From NCBI GenBank assembly GCA_002457065.1, contig NTKR01000001.1, forward strand, positions 1 to 64,000: a stretch of DNA of 64,000 bases, read 5' to 3'. The stretch comes from an alpha proteobacterium MED-G10. Its GTDB lineage: Bacteria; Pseudomonadota; Alphaproteobacteria; Methylaequorales; Methylaequoraceae. Shown in pieces: positions 28,446 through 37,193 of the stretch; positions within the stretch are counted from its first letter, which is position 1, and each line of letters begins with the position of its first letter. A model generated the notes under the pieces. The model saw nothing but the letters and a program-made list of their open reading frames with translations. It had not been told where the DNA came from and made no database searches. The position numbers and the translations under genes are program-made.

Positions 28446-29155
28446 TCTTTAACCTTTATCATTATTTTATCATAATGGTCCTTTTGGTTCATTAATAATT
28501 TGCCCTGAGAAACTTTATTAAGAGAGGCTAAAAGTAATGATATAATTGCAGATTTTTTTTTATTGTCACTAACGGTAACATTAGGTAAAAAATTGAAAAG
28601 AAAGAACCAGTCTTTTTCACTTTTTTCAAATAATCTACCCAACCACCTTATACCATCTTCCATTGAAAATAAATCTGTTTCATCAGAAAGTATTTTGATA
28701 GTATTTTTTTTTTTATATATTTCAGAGTATTTAAGTATTATGTCGTGAAGACTTATCTTAGGGACAATTTTACTACTAATTACATATTCATTCTTAATAT
28801 TTACAGAATGAAAGTCTTTTCCATCTTGCGGTAAATTAAATATTTTTTTTGCTAATTGTTTTATGGCATCATAGTGAATCAACCTCTGTGTTAGATCCTC
28901 TTCAATATTTTCAGTTTCTTCTTTTTCGTCCTCCGGAAGTAAAAGTTTCGATTTTAAATAAGCTAATAGTGATGCCATAACCAAATAATCAGCAGAAAGT
29001 TTAATCTGATTAATATTTTTATCTATAAAACTTAAGTACTGATTAGCTAACTCAAGAATAGAGATCTTTTTAATATCAACTTTCTGTTTTTTTGATAAAT
29101 CTAACAAAAGATCTAAAGGTCCTTCATATCCGCTAATATTTAAATTTAGTTGCAT
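28442..29155 (-). CDS. scpA: Segregation and condensation protein A
   Basis: ScpA (237 residues) is the kleisin that bridges SMC heads. The N-terminal signature YEGPLDLLLDLSKKQKVDI is intact, followed by YLVMASLLAYLKSKLLLP (residues about 60-78) and a C-terminal winged helix. It lies 4 nt after nagZ and overlaps scpB by 4 nt. The smc gene is not in the window. Confidence 0.95.
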   Translation of the reverse strand: MQLNLNISGYEGPLDLLLDLSKKQKVDIKKISILELANQYLSFIDKNINQIKLSADYLVMASLLAYLKSKLLLPEDEKEETENIEEDLTQRLIHYDAIKQLAKKIFNLPQDGKDFHSVNIKNEYVISSKIVPKISLHDIILKYSEIYKKKNTIKILSDETDLFSMEDGIRWLGRLFEKSEKDWFFLFNFLPNVTVSDNKKKSAIISLLLASLNKVSQGKLLMNQKDHYDKIMIKVKE

Positions 29156-29159
29156 AACT

Positions 29160-30164
29160 TTATATTATACCCTCATTTTTTAGTTCTCGTCTAATATTTT
29201 CTATTTGCATTACTTTAGGATCTATTTTTTTTAATTTCTTTTGAAAGAAATTTAAGTATTTTTGAGAAATTGGTTTTGATAATGGATAAATTCTTTTCAT
29301 CTCATCTATTTTTCCATTACAATGTAAAATAATATCACAACCAGCGTCATATGATCTTTTCACAATTGTCTCTAGATTATCTGTCAAACCCTTCATAGAA
29401 ATATCGTCAGTTATTATTAAACCTTTAAAACTATTATAATCTCTTAACAATTTGTTAATTTTTTTTGAATACGTAGCTATTTCCGAGTCAATGCCTGGAT
29501 AGGTTATATGAGCTAGCATAACGAAAGTCTCTTCCTTTAAACATAAAAATGGAATTAGATCAGTTTCTTTAAGAGTCTTTAAATCAGTTCTGATGCAAGA
29601 AACATCATTGTGCGTATCTTTCTTTGATCTCCCGTGACCAGGATAATGTTTTAACACAGGAAATACACCAGAATCCATCAAGCCTTTACAATATTGACTA
29701 ACGAGTTTATTTGCAGTTTCAGGATTTTTACCAAAAGATCTATTACCAATGATTTTATGAGCATTATCAAAAACAAGATCACAAACTGGCGAAAAGTTTA
29801 CATCAATTCCAATTTCTTTAAGTTCATTGCCAATTAAATATGAAGTAAGGTAACTTAAAGTTAAAGCTTTATTTTCATTAACTTCACACAAGTCTCCAAA
29901 GATTTTTTGAGGTGGAAAATCGGTAAAATTATTACCTCTTAATCTTTGAACTTTACCTCCTTCTTGATCAATAAAAATCAAAGGAGATCTATTAATAGTT
30001 GAAACTTTAAGTTCTAATATTAAATTCTTAATTTGCAAATAATTTTTAAAATTCCTTTTAAACAGAACAAAACCAAAAGGTTTAGTTTTTTTAAAAAATT
30101 TTTTTTCTACTGCAGTTAATTCTGTGTTGTTAACAGATAATATGATTCCATCAGGATTGTCCAC
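29160..30164 (-). CDS. nagZ: Beta-N-acetylhexosaminidase NagZ (peptidoglycan recycling)
   Basis: This 334-residue glycoside hydrolase family 3 enzyme removes N-acetylglucosamine from anhydromuropeptides in the cytoplasm. The family motif KHYPGHGRSKKDTHND is intact near residue 170, with the catalytic His; the nucleophile Asp lies in LIITDDISMKGL (about 250). EGGKVQRLRG marks the N-terminal substrate loop. It starts with GTG immediately after the SPOR gene stop and lies 4 nt before scpA. No signal peptide is present. Confidence 0.94.
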   Translation of the reverse strand: MDNPDGIILSVNNTELTAVEKKFFKKTKPFGFVLFKRNFKNYLQIKNLILELKVSTINRSPLIFIDQEGGKVQRLRGNNFTDFPPQKIFGDLCEVNENKALTLSYLTSYLIGNELKEIGIDVNFSPVCDLVFDNAHKIIGNRSFGKNPETANKLVSQYCKGLMDSGVFPVLKHYPGHGRSKKDTHNDVSCIRTDLKTLKETDLIPFLCLKEETFVMLAHITYPGIDSEIATYSKKINKLLRDYNSFKGLIITDDISMKGLTDNLETIVKRSYDAGCDIILHCNGKIDEMKRIYPLSKPISQKYLNFFQKKLKKIDPKVMQIENIRRELKNEGII

Positions 30165-30692
30165 TTAATTATCTTTCAATACAATACAGTTTATCTTATT
30201 TTTTTTTAGTATTTTGCAATTACTATTAGCTTCTCTGTAGGAGAATACATTTTCTGAAACAACTCTAAAATACGTATTATTTTTTTCTAAATTAAATTCT
30301 TTTATTTTTAAATTTATTTTATTTTTTTTAAAAAAATCGTTTTGTATTATCTGTTTAGAAATTTTTTCACTTTTTTTGTAATTTCTAAATGATGCCAACT
30401 GAAGCCTGTACTCTTTTTTCTCATTAAGACTTGAGCTTTGATCTTTTTCTTCAAGCTTTTCTTCAATTAGCTCATCAATATTTTTTGGCTTATCTTTTTC
30501 AAGAATTTGATAAATACCCTCTTCATTGTATTGAAAGTTATTTTCTACTTTCTTTATAATAGACCTTTGATTCTCCAGTATTATTAATTCTTCATTTGGA
30601 ACAATCGAAATATAAGACAAAATTATAAGAGCTATTAAAATAAGATAACTAAAAAAAATTATAGAAACTTTTAATTTAAAATTTTTCATCAC
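30165..30692 (-). CDS. SPOR-domain inner-membrane protein
   Basis: This 175-residue protein has one N-terminal membrane anchor (about residues 9-30), a charged periplasmic linker, and a C-terminal SPOR-like domain beginning YRLQLASFRNYKKSEK (about residue 98). SPOR domains bind denuded septal peptidoglycan and bring proteins to the division site. It overlaps argS by 4 nt and abuts nagZ. The SPOR domain has drifted, with many Lys and Asn, but the start of the fold is recognisable. Confidence 0.8.
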   Translation of the reverse strand: MMKNFKLKVSIIFFSYLILIALIILSYISIVPNEELIILENQRSIIKKVENNFQYNEEGIYQILEKDKPKNIDELIEEKLEEKDQSSSLNEKKEYRLQLASFRNYKKSEKISKQIIQNDFFKKNKINLKIKEFNLEKNNTYFRVVSENVFSYREANSNCKILKKNKINCIVLKDN

Positions 30693-32413
30693 ATTTTATT
30701 TGGACATTTAATTTTTAATAAGCTCAGACCTTTATTTAAAACTTTTTTAACTGCAAAAACCAAATAAGTTCTAGCCCGTGTAGTATCGTCATCATTTTCA
30801 ATTAAAATTCTTTTTTTGGCATCAATATTACCAATACTCCAATAATTATGAAATATTTTTGCCAAATCATACAAATAAGCAGATATTCTATGGGGTTCAT
30901 AATGTATAGCGGAATTTTTAATTATATCATAAAAACTACAAATATGTTTAATTATCAATTTTTCTTCCTCAAGCATTAATTTGTTTAACTTAAGTGAATC
31001 AGTATTTTTTTCATCAATACTAATCTCTTTTCTTTTCTCTTTTACAATTTGAATTATTGACATACATCTGGCATATGCGTACTGAATATAAAAAACCGGG
31101 TTTTCCTTATTTTTTTGAAAAAAAATATCTAAATCAAAATCAATTTTTTTATCTGCATTTCTAGATATCATCATATATCTTATCGCATCAGAACCTACTT
31201 CAGATACGACTTCGTTCATCGTAATAAAATTCCCAGACCTTTTTGACATCTTTATTTGTTTATTTTTTTTCAAAAGGTTAACTAGGGAGGTTAATTTAAT
31301 TTCTAAGTTCACATTTTCTTTATTCAATGCATTTAATACATTTTTAAGCCTCTTAACATAACCAAAATGATCAACTCCCCATATATTAATCATTAAATCA
31401 AACTTCCTTGATATTTTGTTTTGGTGATACAAAATATCTGACATAAAATATGTTAGAGATCCATTTGGTTTAATAAGGGCTCTATCAGAGTCATCCCCAA
31501 ATTTTTTAGAACGAAATAAGAAATGCTTTTTTTTTATCCAATCCTTCTCCTCAATATTCTTTGGTTTTTCCTGAAATCCGTAATATGCTAATTCCATTTC
31601 CAAAAGTTTTTTTTTTAGTTTTTCTATATTTTGTAAAGATGAAATCTCTTTTTCAGAAACAAAACTTTGATGAAAAACGTTTATTAACTCTAAATCAGCT
31701 TTAATATCATTTAGTATATTTTCAATTATTATTTTTTTGTACTTTTCATTAAGAACATTAATCTTTTCTTTCTTAAAAATTTTTTTTGTTAAGTTCTTTA
31801 GATAATCGCCAGGATATAATGTGTCAGGCATCTCATCTTCAACTCTTCTTGTATTAGTGAGATGAAATTTAACTGTTTCTATTAATTTATTTATTTGCTC
31901 ACCAGCATCATTTATGTAGTACTCACCAGTAACTTTATGTCCAACCTCACATAGAATTGAAAATAAGCTGTCACCCAAAATAGCTCCTCTGGCATGACCA
32001 ATATGCATTTGTCCAGTTGGATTTGCCGATACATATTCAAGACAAATTTTTCTTGATTTAATTTTATAATCAAATTTTTCCGGTAAATCTAAAAACTCTT
32101 GTAATTGATTCTGCCAAAATAAACTTTTAAAAAAAAAATTTATAAAACCAGGTTTAACAATCTCTAATTTTAGGATCATTTTATTCTTATTTAATTGATT
32201 TACTATTTTCTCAGCTAACCTAATGGGAGACAATTTTAATATCTTACAAGCGACCATAGCGATATTACTAGAAAGATCTCCAAATTCTTTCCTGGGTGAA
32301 ATATCTATTGAGAAATTCAAATTATTAGAGAGGTTTTTGTTTAAACAATTCTCTGAAAATATTTTTTTTAAAATTATCTCCAGTTCATTTCTTAGGTATT
32401 CTTGATAAAGCAT
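30689..32413 (-). CDS. argS: Arginine--tRNA ligase
   Basis: ArgRS (574 residues) is a class I synthetase. The HIGH motif is in ANPTGQMHIGHARGAILGD (about residue 130) and the KMSKS counterpart is KMSKRSGNF (about 400). The C-terminal anticodon-binding DALR domain begins near residue 455. Its start abuts the dgt stop without a gap, and its end overlaps the SPOR gene by 4 nt. Confidence 0.97.
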   Translation of the reverse strand: MLYQEYLRNELEIILKKIFSENCLNKNLSNNLNFSIDISPRKEFGDLSSNIAMVACKILKLSPIRLAEKIVNQLNKNKMILKLEIVKPGFINFFFKSLFWQNQLQEFLDLPEKFDYKIKSRKICLEYVSANPTGQMHIGHARGAILGDSLFSILCEVGHKVTGEYYINDAGEQINKLIETVKFHLTNTRRVEDEMPDTLYPGDYLKNLTKKIFKKEKINVLNEKYKKIIIENILNDIKADLELINVFHQSFVSEKEISSLQNIEKLKKKLLEMELAYYGFQEKPKNIEEKDWIKKKHFLFRSKKFGDDSDRALIKPNGSLTYFMSDILYHQNKISRKFDLMINIWGVDHFGYVKRLKNVLNALNKENVNLEIKLTSLVNLLKKNKQIKMSKRSGNFITMNEVVSEVGSDAIRYMMISRNADKKIDFDLDIFFQKNKENPVFYIQYAYARCMSIIQIVKEKRKEISIDEKNTDSLKLNKLMLEEEKLIIKHICSFYDIIKNSAIHYEPHRISAYLYDLAKIFHNYWSIGNIDAKKRILIENDDDTTRARTYLVFAVKKVLNKGLSLLKIKCPNKM

Positions 32414-33553
32414 TTAAAAATTATATAAATCAAAAAACTTTTTGTGAGTATTAATAGCATATTTGTCAGTCATACCTGAAATATAATCGCAAACTACAAA
32501 ATATCTTTGTTCTTTATTATTAAATTTCTTCCATTTTTCTGGAAGAAGGTCAGATTCACTAATAAACAGATCAAATAAATCTGAAATGATTCTTTTAGCC
32601 TTTAAAGTCATTGTTCTTATTTTGGGATGCATATACATTTTTTCTTTTAAAAATTTTTTAAGTTCAATTTCATTTTTTTTCATTGAATCACTGAAACATA
32701 CTACACTTTTATCTAATGAGACAATATCGTTGGCAGATAATATTTTAAATTTCTTTAAATTTTCTTGAGTATTTTTGATTAAATCATCTATCATCAATTT
32801 TATAAGTTTCCTAACCAGCTCATATCGTAATCTTGCATTATTAGGTCTTTGTATCTTAAATGAACCCAAAGCTTTTTTTACAAGCTTTAGTTGTTCTAAT
32901 TCCTCTAAATCAAAGAATTTAGCATACAGTCCATCATCGATATCATTATTATTGTATGCTATATCATCACAAATTGAGGAAAGCTGTGATTCAAAAGAAC
33001 CAAATTTATTCAAGTCGCCTTTAAAGAAATTAATAAAGTTTTGAATATAAATTGGAACTTTTTGATTTTTGATTGGACCATTATGTTTAAGAATCCCGTC
33101 TAAAGTTTCAAAAGTAAGATTTAATCCGTCAAATTTTAAATACTTTTTTTCCAGGGAAGTTAAAATCTTTAATGCCTGATAATTATGATTAAAACCACCG
33201 TATGCCTTCATTTTCTTACTAAGCTCATCCTCCCCCGCATGTCCAAAAGGTGTATGCCCAAGATCATGAGACAATGATATTGACTCAGCTAGATCATCAT
33301 TAACTTTAAAAACTTTAGCAATTGATCGAGCTAGTTGAGACACCTCAATACTATGAGAGAGTCTTGTTCTGTAATAATCTTCTTTATTGTAAACAAATAC
33401 TTGTGTTTTATATTTTAGCCTTCTAAATGCTGAACTATGAATGATTCTATCTCTGTCTCTCATAAAACAAGATCTATTTACATCTTCTTCTTCAAGAAAC
33501 ATTCTTCCTTTTGATTTTTTTAAATCAGATGAAAAGATTGAATAATCTGTCAT
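32414..33553 (-). CDS. dgt: Deoxyguanosinetriphosphate triphosphohydrolase-like HD protein
   Basis: This dNTPase-family protein shows HD-domain motifs in RLSHSIEVSQLARSIA and SLSHDLGHTPFGHAGED (metal-binding His and Asp), with the family lead-in FRRLKYKTQVF. I place the start at the ATG at 33553 (MTDYSIF, 379 residues). A longer frame begins at 33619, but its extra 22 residues look non-homologous and would overlap the erpA start. It heads the twelve-gene minus-strand run and diverges from erpA across 41 nt. Confidence 0.93.
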   Translation of the reverse strand: MTDYSIFSSDLKKSKGRMFLEEEDVNRSCFMRDRDRIIHSSAFRRLKYKTQVFVYNKEDYYRTRLSHSIEVSQLARSIAKVFKVNDDLAESISLSHDLGHTPFGHAGEDELSKKMKAYGGFNHNYQALKILTSLEKKYLKFDGLNLTFETLDGILKHNGPIKNQKVPIYIQNFINFFKGDLNKFGSFESQLSSICDDIAYNNNDIDDGLYAKFFDLEELEQLKLVKKALGSFKIQRPNNARLRYELVRKLIKLMIDDLIKNTQENLKKFKILSANDIVSLDKSVVCFSDSMKKNEIELKKFLKEKMYMHPKIRTMTLKAKRIISDLFDLFISESDLLPEKWKKFNNKEQRYFVVCDYISGMTDKYAINTHKKFFDLYNF

Positions 33554-33594
33554 AATATATAATATATTGATAACATAAAAAAAAAAATAGTATA

Positions 33595-33915
33595 ATGTTT
33601 GATGTATCAAAAAGTGCACTTGACAGAATAGAAAGCGTTTGTAAGGAAAAAGAATCTGATAACTTTTTTCGTATATCAGTAGATGGAGGGGGATGTCAGG
33701 GTTTTTCCTATAAATTTACATTTGATAACAAAGTAAATAAAGACGATAAGATTCTAAATTTTGATAAAGTAAAGGTTTTAATAGACGAAACTTCACTTGG
33801 ATTTGTGCAAGGATCAAAACTTGATTTTGTTGAAGATATGATCGGATCATATTTCAAAATATCCAATCCTAATGCCACTTCTACTTGTGGTTGTGGAACT
33901 TCCTTCTCCGTATAA
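33595..33915 (+). CDS. erpA: Iron-sulfur cluster insertion protein ErpA/IscA family
   Basis: This 106-residue A-type carrier delivers Fe-S clusters to target enzymes. The three conserved cysteines are Cys34 in GGGCQGF and Cys98 and Cys100 in the terminal CGCGTSF. Length is typical. It is followed by xthA after 3 nt, and sits opposite dgt as in many alphaproteobacteria. Fe-S clients in this window include ilvD and the molybdopterin oxidoreductase; whether it feeds them is inference. Confidence 0.94.
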   Translation: MFDVSKSALDRIESVCKEKESDNFFRISVDGGGCQGFSYKFTFDNKVNKDDKILNFDKVKVLIDETSLGFVQGSKLDFVEDMIGSYFKISNPNATSTCGCGTSFSV

Positions 33916-33918
33916 TCT

Positions 33919-34701
33919 ATGAAAATTTGTTCGTGGAACATTAATTCAGTTAGGATTAGGACTGAGATGCTTGAACTATTAGTTGAAAAACACCAACCAG
34001 AGATTATTCTTCTTCAAGAGATCAAATGTGAAAATTCTGAATTTCCAGAATTTTATAAAACCTTAAACTATAACTTAGAAGTTAATGGTCAGAAAGGTAG
34101 ACATGGAGTAGCAATATTATTGAAAAAAGATCTAACTTATAAAAGGATTGATTTCGAATCGCAAATACTAAATTTAGAATCTAGAATAAATGGGGTTTCA
34201 TTTAAAAATTTGAATATAGTTAATGTTTATGTTCCAAATGGTAATCCAGTTGAAGATAAAAAAAAATTTGACTTTAAGTTAAAGTGGCTAAATGAATTAA
34301 AGAGGATTGTAGAAAGTTTTATAAATAATTATGAAAATCTTTTAGTTGCCGGAGATTTTAACGTTTTGGAAAATGAGTCTGATGTGAAAGATTTTGATAA
34401 ATGGAAATTAGATGCCCTCGGAAAAATTGAAACGAGAGAGTATTTTAGAAAAATTTTAGAAAAAGGACTTTTTAACATTGAAAGACTATTTAACAGTCCT
34501 GGCACAAATTATTCATTTTGGGATTATCAAAAAGCTTCTTGGGAAAGAAATTATGGTTTACTTATTGATCATTTTTTAGCTTCACCATTTATAATTCAAA
34601 ATACTAAAAGTATTTTTTTTGATAAAGAATTTAGAGGTTTGGAAAGACCCTCTGATCATATTCCAGTAATTATTGAAATTGAAAAGAATTTAAATATCTG
34701 A
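33919..34701 (+). CDS. xthA: Exodeoxyribonuclease III (AP endonuclease)
   Basis: This 260-residue EEP-fold nuclease cleaves abasic sites and 3' blocks in base excision repair. Visible motifs are SWNINSVR at the start, LLQEIKCE with catalytic Glu (about residue 34), GDFNV (about 150), and the terminal SDHIPV with catalytic Asp-His. It follows erpA after 3 nt and overlaps the convergent ilvD by 12 nt. Confidence 0.96.
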   Translation: MKICSWNINSVRIRTEMLELLVEKHQPEIILLQEIKCENSEFPEFYKTLNYNLEVNGQKGRHGVAILLKKDLTYKRIDFESQILNLESRINGVSFKNLNIVNVYVPNGNPVEDKKKFDFKLKWLNELKRIVESFINNYENLLVAGDFNVLENESDVKDFDKWKLDALGKIETREYFRKILEKGLFNIERLFNSPGTNYSFWDYQKASWERNYGLLIDHFLASPFIIQNTKSIFFDKEFRGLERPSDHIPVIIEIEKNLNI

Positions 34702-36405
34702 AAAACTCCTCTTTTCTTTTTTAGCACCAGGATGTGTGACTGCCCCAAACCTAGCAGAACCAACACTTTGGGAAAATTTCCACAAGGCACCTGAGCCAAA
34801 ATCATTTTCTCTTTCTCTAATTTTTTTTGATCTTTCTTTTAATTTTGATTCAGGTACTAATAACTCTATTATTCCTTTTTCAGCATCAAGTATTATTTCA
34901 TCATCATCCTCGATCAAAGAGATTGGTCCTTGAACAGCTGCCTCAGGACTTATATGTCCAACACAAAAACCTCTAGTTGCTCCAGAAAACCTTCCATCAG
35001 TAATCAATGCAACTTTATCTCCCATACCCTGACCATAAATCGCAGCTGTTGTTGCGAGCATTTCTCTCATTCCAGGACCGCCCTTCGGGCCTTCATATCT
35101 AATAACAATTACATCCCCTTCCTTATATTTCTTTTTACTTACAGCCTCAAATGCATCCTCTTCACAATTGAAGCACCTTGCTTTTCCTTTAAAAGATAGC
35201 GATTTCATTCCTGCAACTTTTACTATTGCTCCGTCTGGTGCCAAATTACCCTTTAAACCGACCACCCCACCTGTTTTTGTAATAGGTTTTTTTACTGGAT
35301 AAACTACATTTTGAGATGAATAATTAACATCAATTTCTCTAAGGTTGTCTTTTATACTTTTACCATTAACATTAATACAATCATCGTAGAGTAATCCCCC
35401 TTCTTGAAGTGCTTTCATTATTATTGGAACACCGCCTATTTCATATAAATCCTTAGCTAAATATTTTCCTCCAGGTTTAAGATCAACAATATAGGGAGTC
35501 TCCTTAAAAATTTTAGCTACATCAAGTAAATCAAAATCAATCCCAATTTCATTCGCAATTGCTGGTAGATGAAGTGCAGCATTTGTTGATCCTCCACTAC
35601 ATGCAACAACTCTAGCAGCATTAACTAAAGACTTTTTATTCACTATTTCTCTTGGTTTTATTTGTTTTTCTATTAAATTCATAACAGCAACGCCTGATTG
35701 ATAAGCATATTTATCTCGTGATTCAAATGGAGCAGGAGTCGAAGAAGACCCTGGAATTGCTAGGCCTATAGCCTCTGCTACACATGCCATAGTATTTGCC
35801 GTAAATTGTCCTCCGCATGAACCTGCAGATGGACAAGCAACTTTTTCTAATTCGCATAACTCTTTCTCTGAAATTTTGTTGGCATCAAACTTCCCTACAG
35901 CTTCAAAAACATCTTGAACAGTTACTTCTTTATCTTTGTATTTTCCTGGCAAGATTGAACCTCCATATAAAAAAACTGATGGAACATTCAAACGTAACAT
36001 AGCCATCATTAATCCTGGTAACGATTTGTCGCAACCTGCAATACCTACAAGACCATCATAACAATGTCCTCTCATTGATACCTCTACTGAATCAGCGATT
36101 ATTTCTCTTGATACTAAAGATGACTTCATACCTTCATGGCCCATAGCTATGCCGTCTGTTACAGTAATAGTTGTAAACTCTCGAGGGGTACCATCACTTT
36201 CCTTAACACCTTTTTTTGTAGACTGAGCTTGCCTAGAAAGGGATATATTACAAGGTGCTGATTCATTCCAACAGGTTGCGACACCTACAAATGGTTGATT
36301 TATTTCTTTTTCAGTCATACCCATTGCATAGTAGTAGGATCTATGTGGTGAGCTTTTTGCACCTAAACTTACATGTCTGCTAGGTAGTTTAGATTTATCA
36401 ATCAT
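34690..36405 (-). CDS. ilvD: Dihydroxy-acid dehydratase
   Basis: IlvD (571 residues) makes the branched-chain 2-oxo acids for Ile, Val and Leu synthesis. It uses an Fe-S cluster with cysteines in [17 protein letters not shown] and [35 protein letters not shown] is conserved in the C-terminal domain. It is well conserved and full length. Its start overlaps the alpha/beta-hydrolase gene by 4 nt (ATGA), and it is convergent with xthA. Confidence 0.97.
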   Translation of the reverse strand: MIDKSKLPSRHVSLGAKSSPHRSYYYAMGMTEKEINQPFVGVATCWNESAPCNISLSRQAQSTKKGVKESDGTPREFTTITVTDGIAMGHEGMKSSLVSREIIADSVEVSMRGHCYDGLVGIAGCDKSLPGLMMAMLRLNVPSVFLYGGSILPGKYKDKEVTVQDVFEAVGKFDANKISEKELCELEKVACPSAGSCGGQFTANTMACVAEAIGLAIPGSSSTPAPFESRDKYAYQSGVAVMNLIEKQIKPREIVNKKSLVNAARVVACSGGSTNAALHLPAIANEIGIDFDLLDVAKIFKETPYIVDLKPGGKYLAKDLYEIGGVPIIMKALQEGGLLYDDCINVNGKSIKDNLREIDVNYSSQNVVYPVKKPITKTGGVVGLKGNLAPDGAIVKVAGMKSLSFKGKARCFNCEEDAFEAVSKKKYKEGDVIVIRYEGPKGGPGMREMLATTAAIYGQGMGDKVALITDGRFSGATRGFCVGHISPEAAVQGPISLIEDDDEIILDAEKGIIELLVPESKLKERSKKIRERENDFGSGALWKFSQSVGSARFGAVTHPGAKKEKRSFSDI

Positions 36406-37175
36406 TTAAAATTCCTTTCATTAATTGACTTATTGAAGATTTTTCTAAATTCATAAGAGTTTTCGTAAAAACTAAAATGACCACAATCATATATCTTATA
36501 TCTTATTGAACCAAATAAAAATTCTGAAAAAAAAAAATTTGACTTTTCTCCATACAAATAAATTCTTTTGTTAAAAAATGATTTATAAAACCTCATAAGA
36601 TCACCAGAATTGCTATATGAAACAGCATCTTTTGATATATTATAAAATGAATCTGGCGATGTTTTTTTTAGAGATTCTGACCATTTCCTCAAACCAACTT
36701 CTTTAGAAGATGAGCAAATCGAAATTAAATTATTATATTTTTCATTAAATATTTCTTTTGAATATGAAACAGTTTTCTTTGTAATAGTTGAAGTATCATA
36801 ATGAGTTAAATTTCCTTCATAATTTATAAAGTTTTTAAAAATCTTTTTTTTTAAAAATCTTTTAGCAAGAAGAATGGGTATTATACCTCCAACAGAATGA
36901 GCAAAAAAAATAATTTTTCTTAATTTTTTTTTTTTTATAAATAAAAAAATTTTTTTTGTATAACTATTTAGATTACTATTTCTTGAGTTAGTTTTACGGT
37001 GATGTCCGGGTAATTCCGGAATTAGTATTTGAAATTTTTTATTTATTGACCTAATCAGAAAATTAAAGTCATTGCTACAACAACCTAAACCGTAAAAAAA
37101 AAGAATTGTTTTTTTTTTTAATACCTTCCTATTGTTAGAATTTATAATTAGATCATCAAATTTAATTTTATACAT
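36402..37175 (-). CDS. Alpha/beta hydrolase of unknown substrate
   Basis: This 257-residue hydrolase-fold protein has the oxyanion region [11 protein letters not shown] (about residues 28-38), the nucleophile elbow AHSVGG (Ser near 94), and a likely catalytic His in DCGHFSFYE near the C-terminus. The catalytic acid is not clear. It lies between valS (18-nt gap) and ilvD (4-nt overlap). The sequence is very Lys- and Phe-rich, so the substrate cannot be guessed. Confidence 0.75.
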   Translation of the reverse strand: MYKIKFDDLIINSNNRKVLKKKTILFFYGLGCCSNDFNFLIRSINKKFQILIPELPGHHRKTNSRNSNLNSYTKKIFLFIKKKKLRKIIFFAHSVGGIIPILLAKRFLKKKIFKNFINYEGNLTHYDTSTITKKTVSYSKEIFNEKYNNLISICSSSKEVGLRKWSESLKKTSPDSFYNISKDAVSYSNSGDLMRFYKSFFNKRIYLYGEKSNFFFSEFLFGSIRYKIYDCGHFSFYENSYEFRKIFNKSINERNFK

Positions 37176-37193
37176 TAATTTCTTTTGTATAAT

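Noticed and set aside
33591-33596. TATAAT directly at the erpA start codon as a promoter
   Set aside because: It overlaps the ATG itself, so it cannot serve erpA unless the start codon is wrong, and conserved cysteine spacing supports the start.
33554-33619. A longer 5' extension of dgt (22 extra residues)
   Set aside because: The extra residues are hydrophobic and unlike the family, and they overlap the erpA start; the ATG at 33553 fits homologues better.
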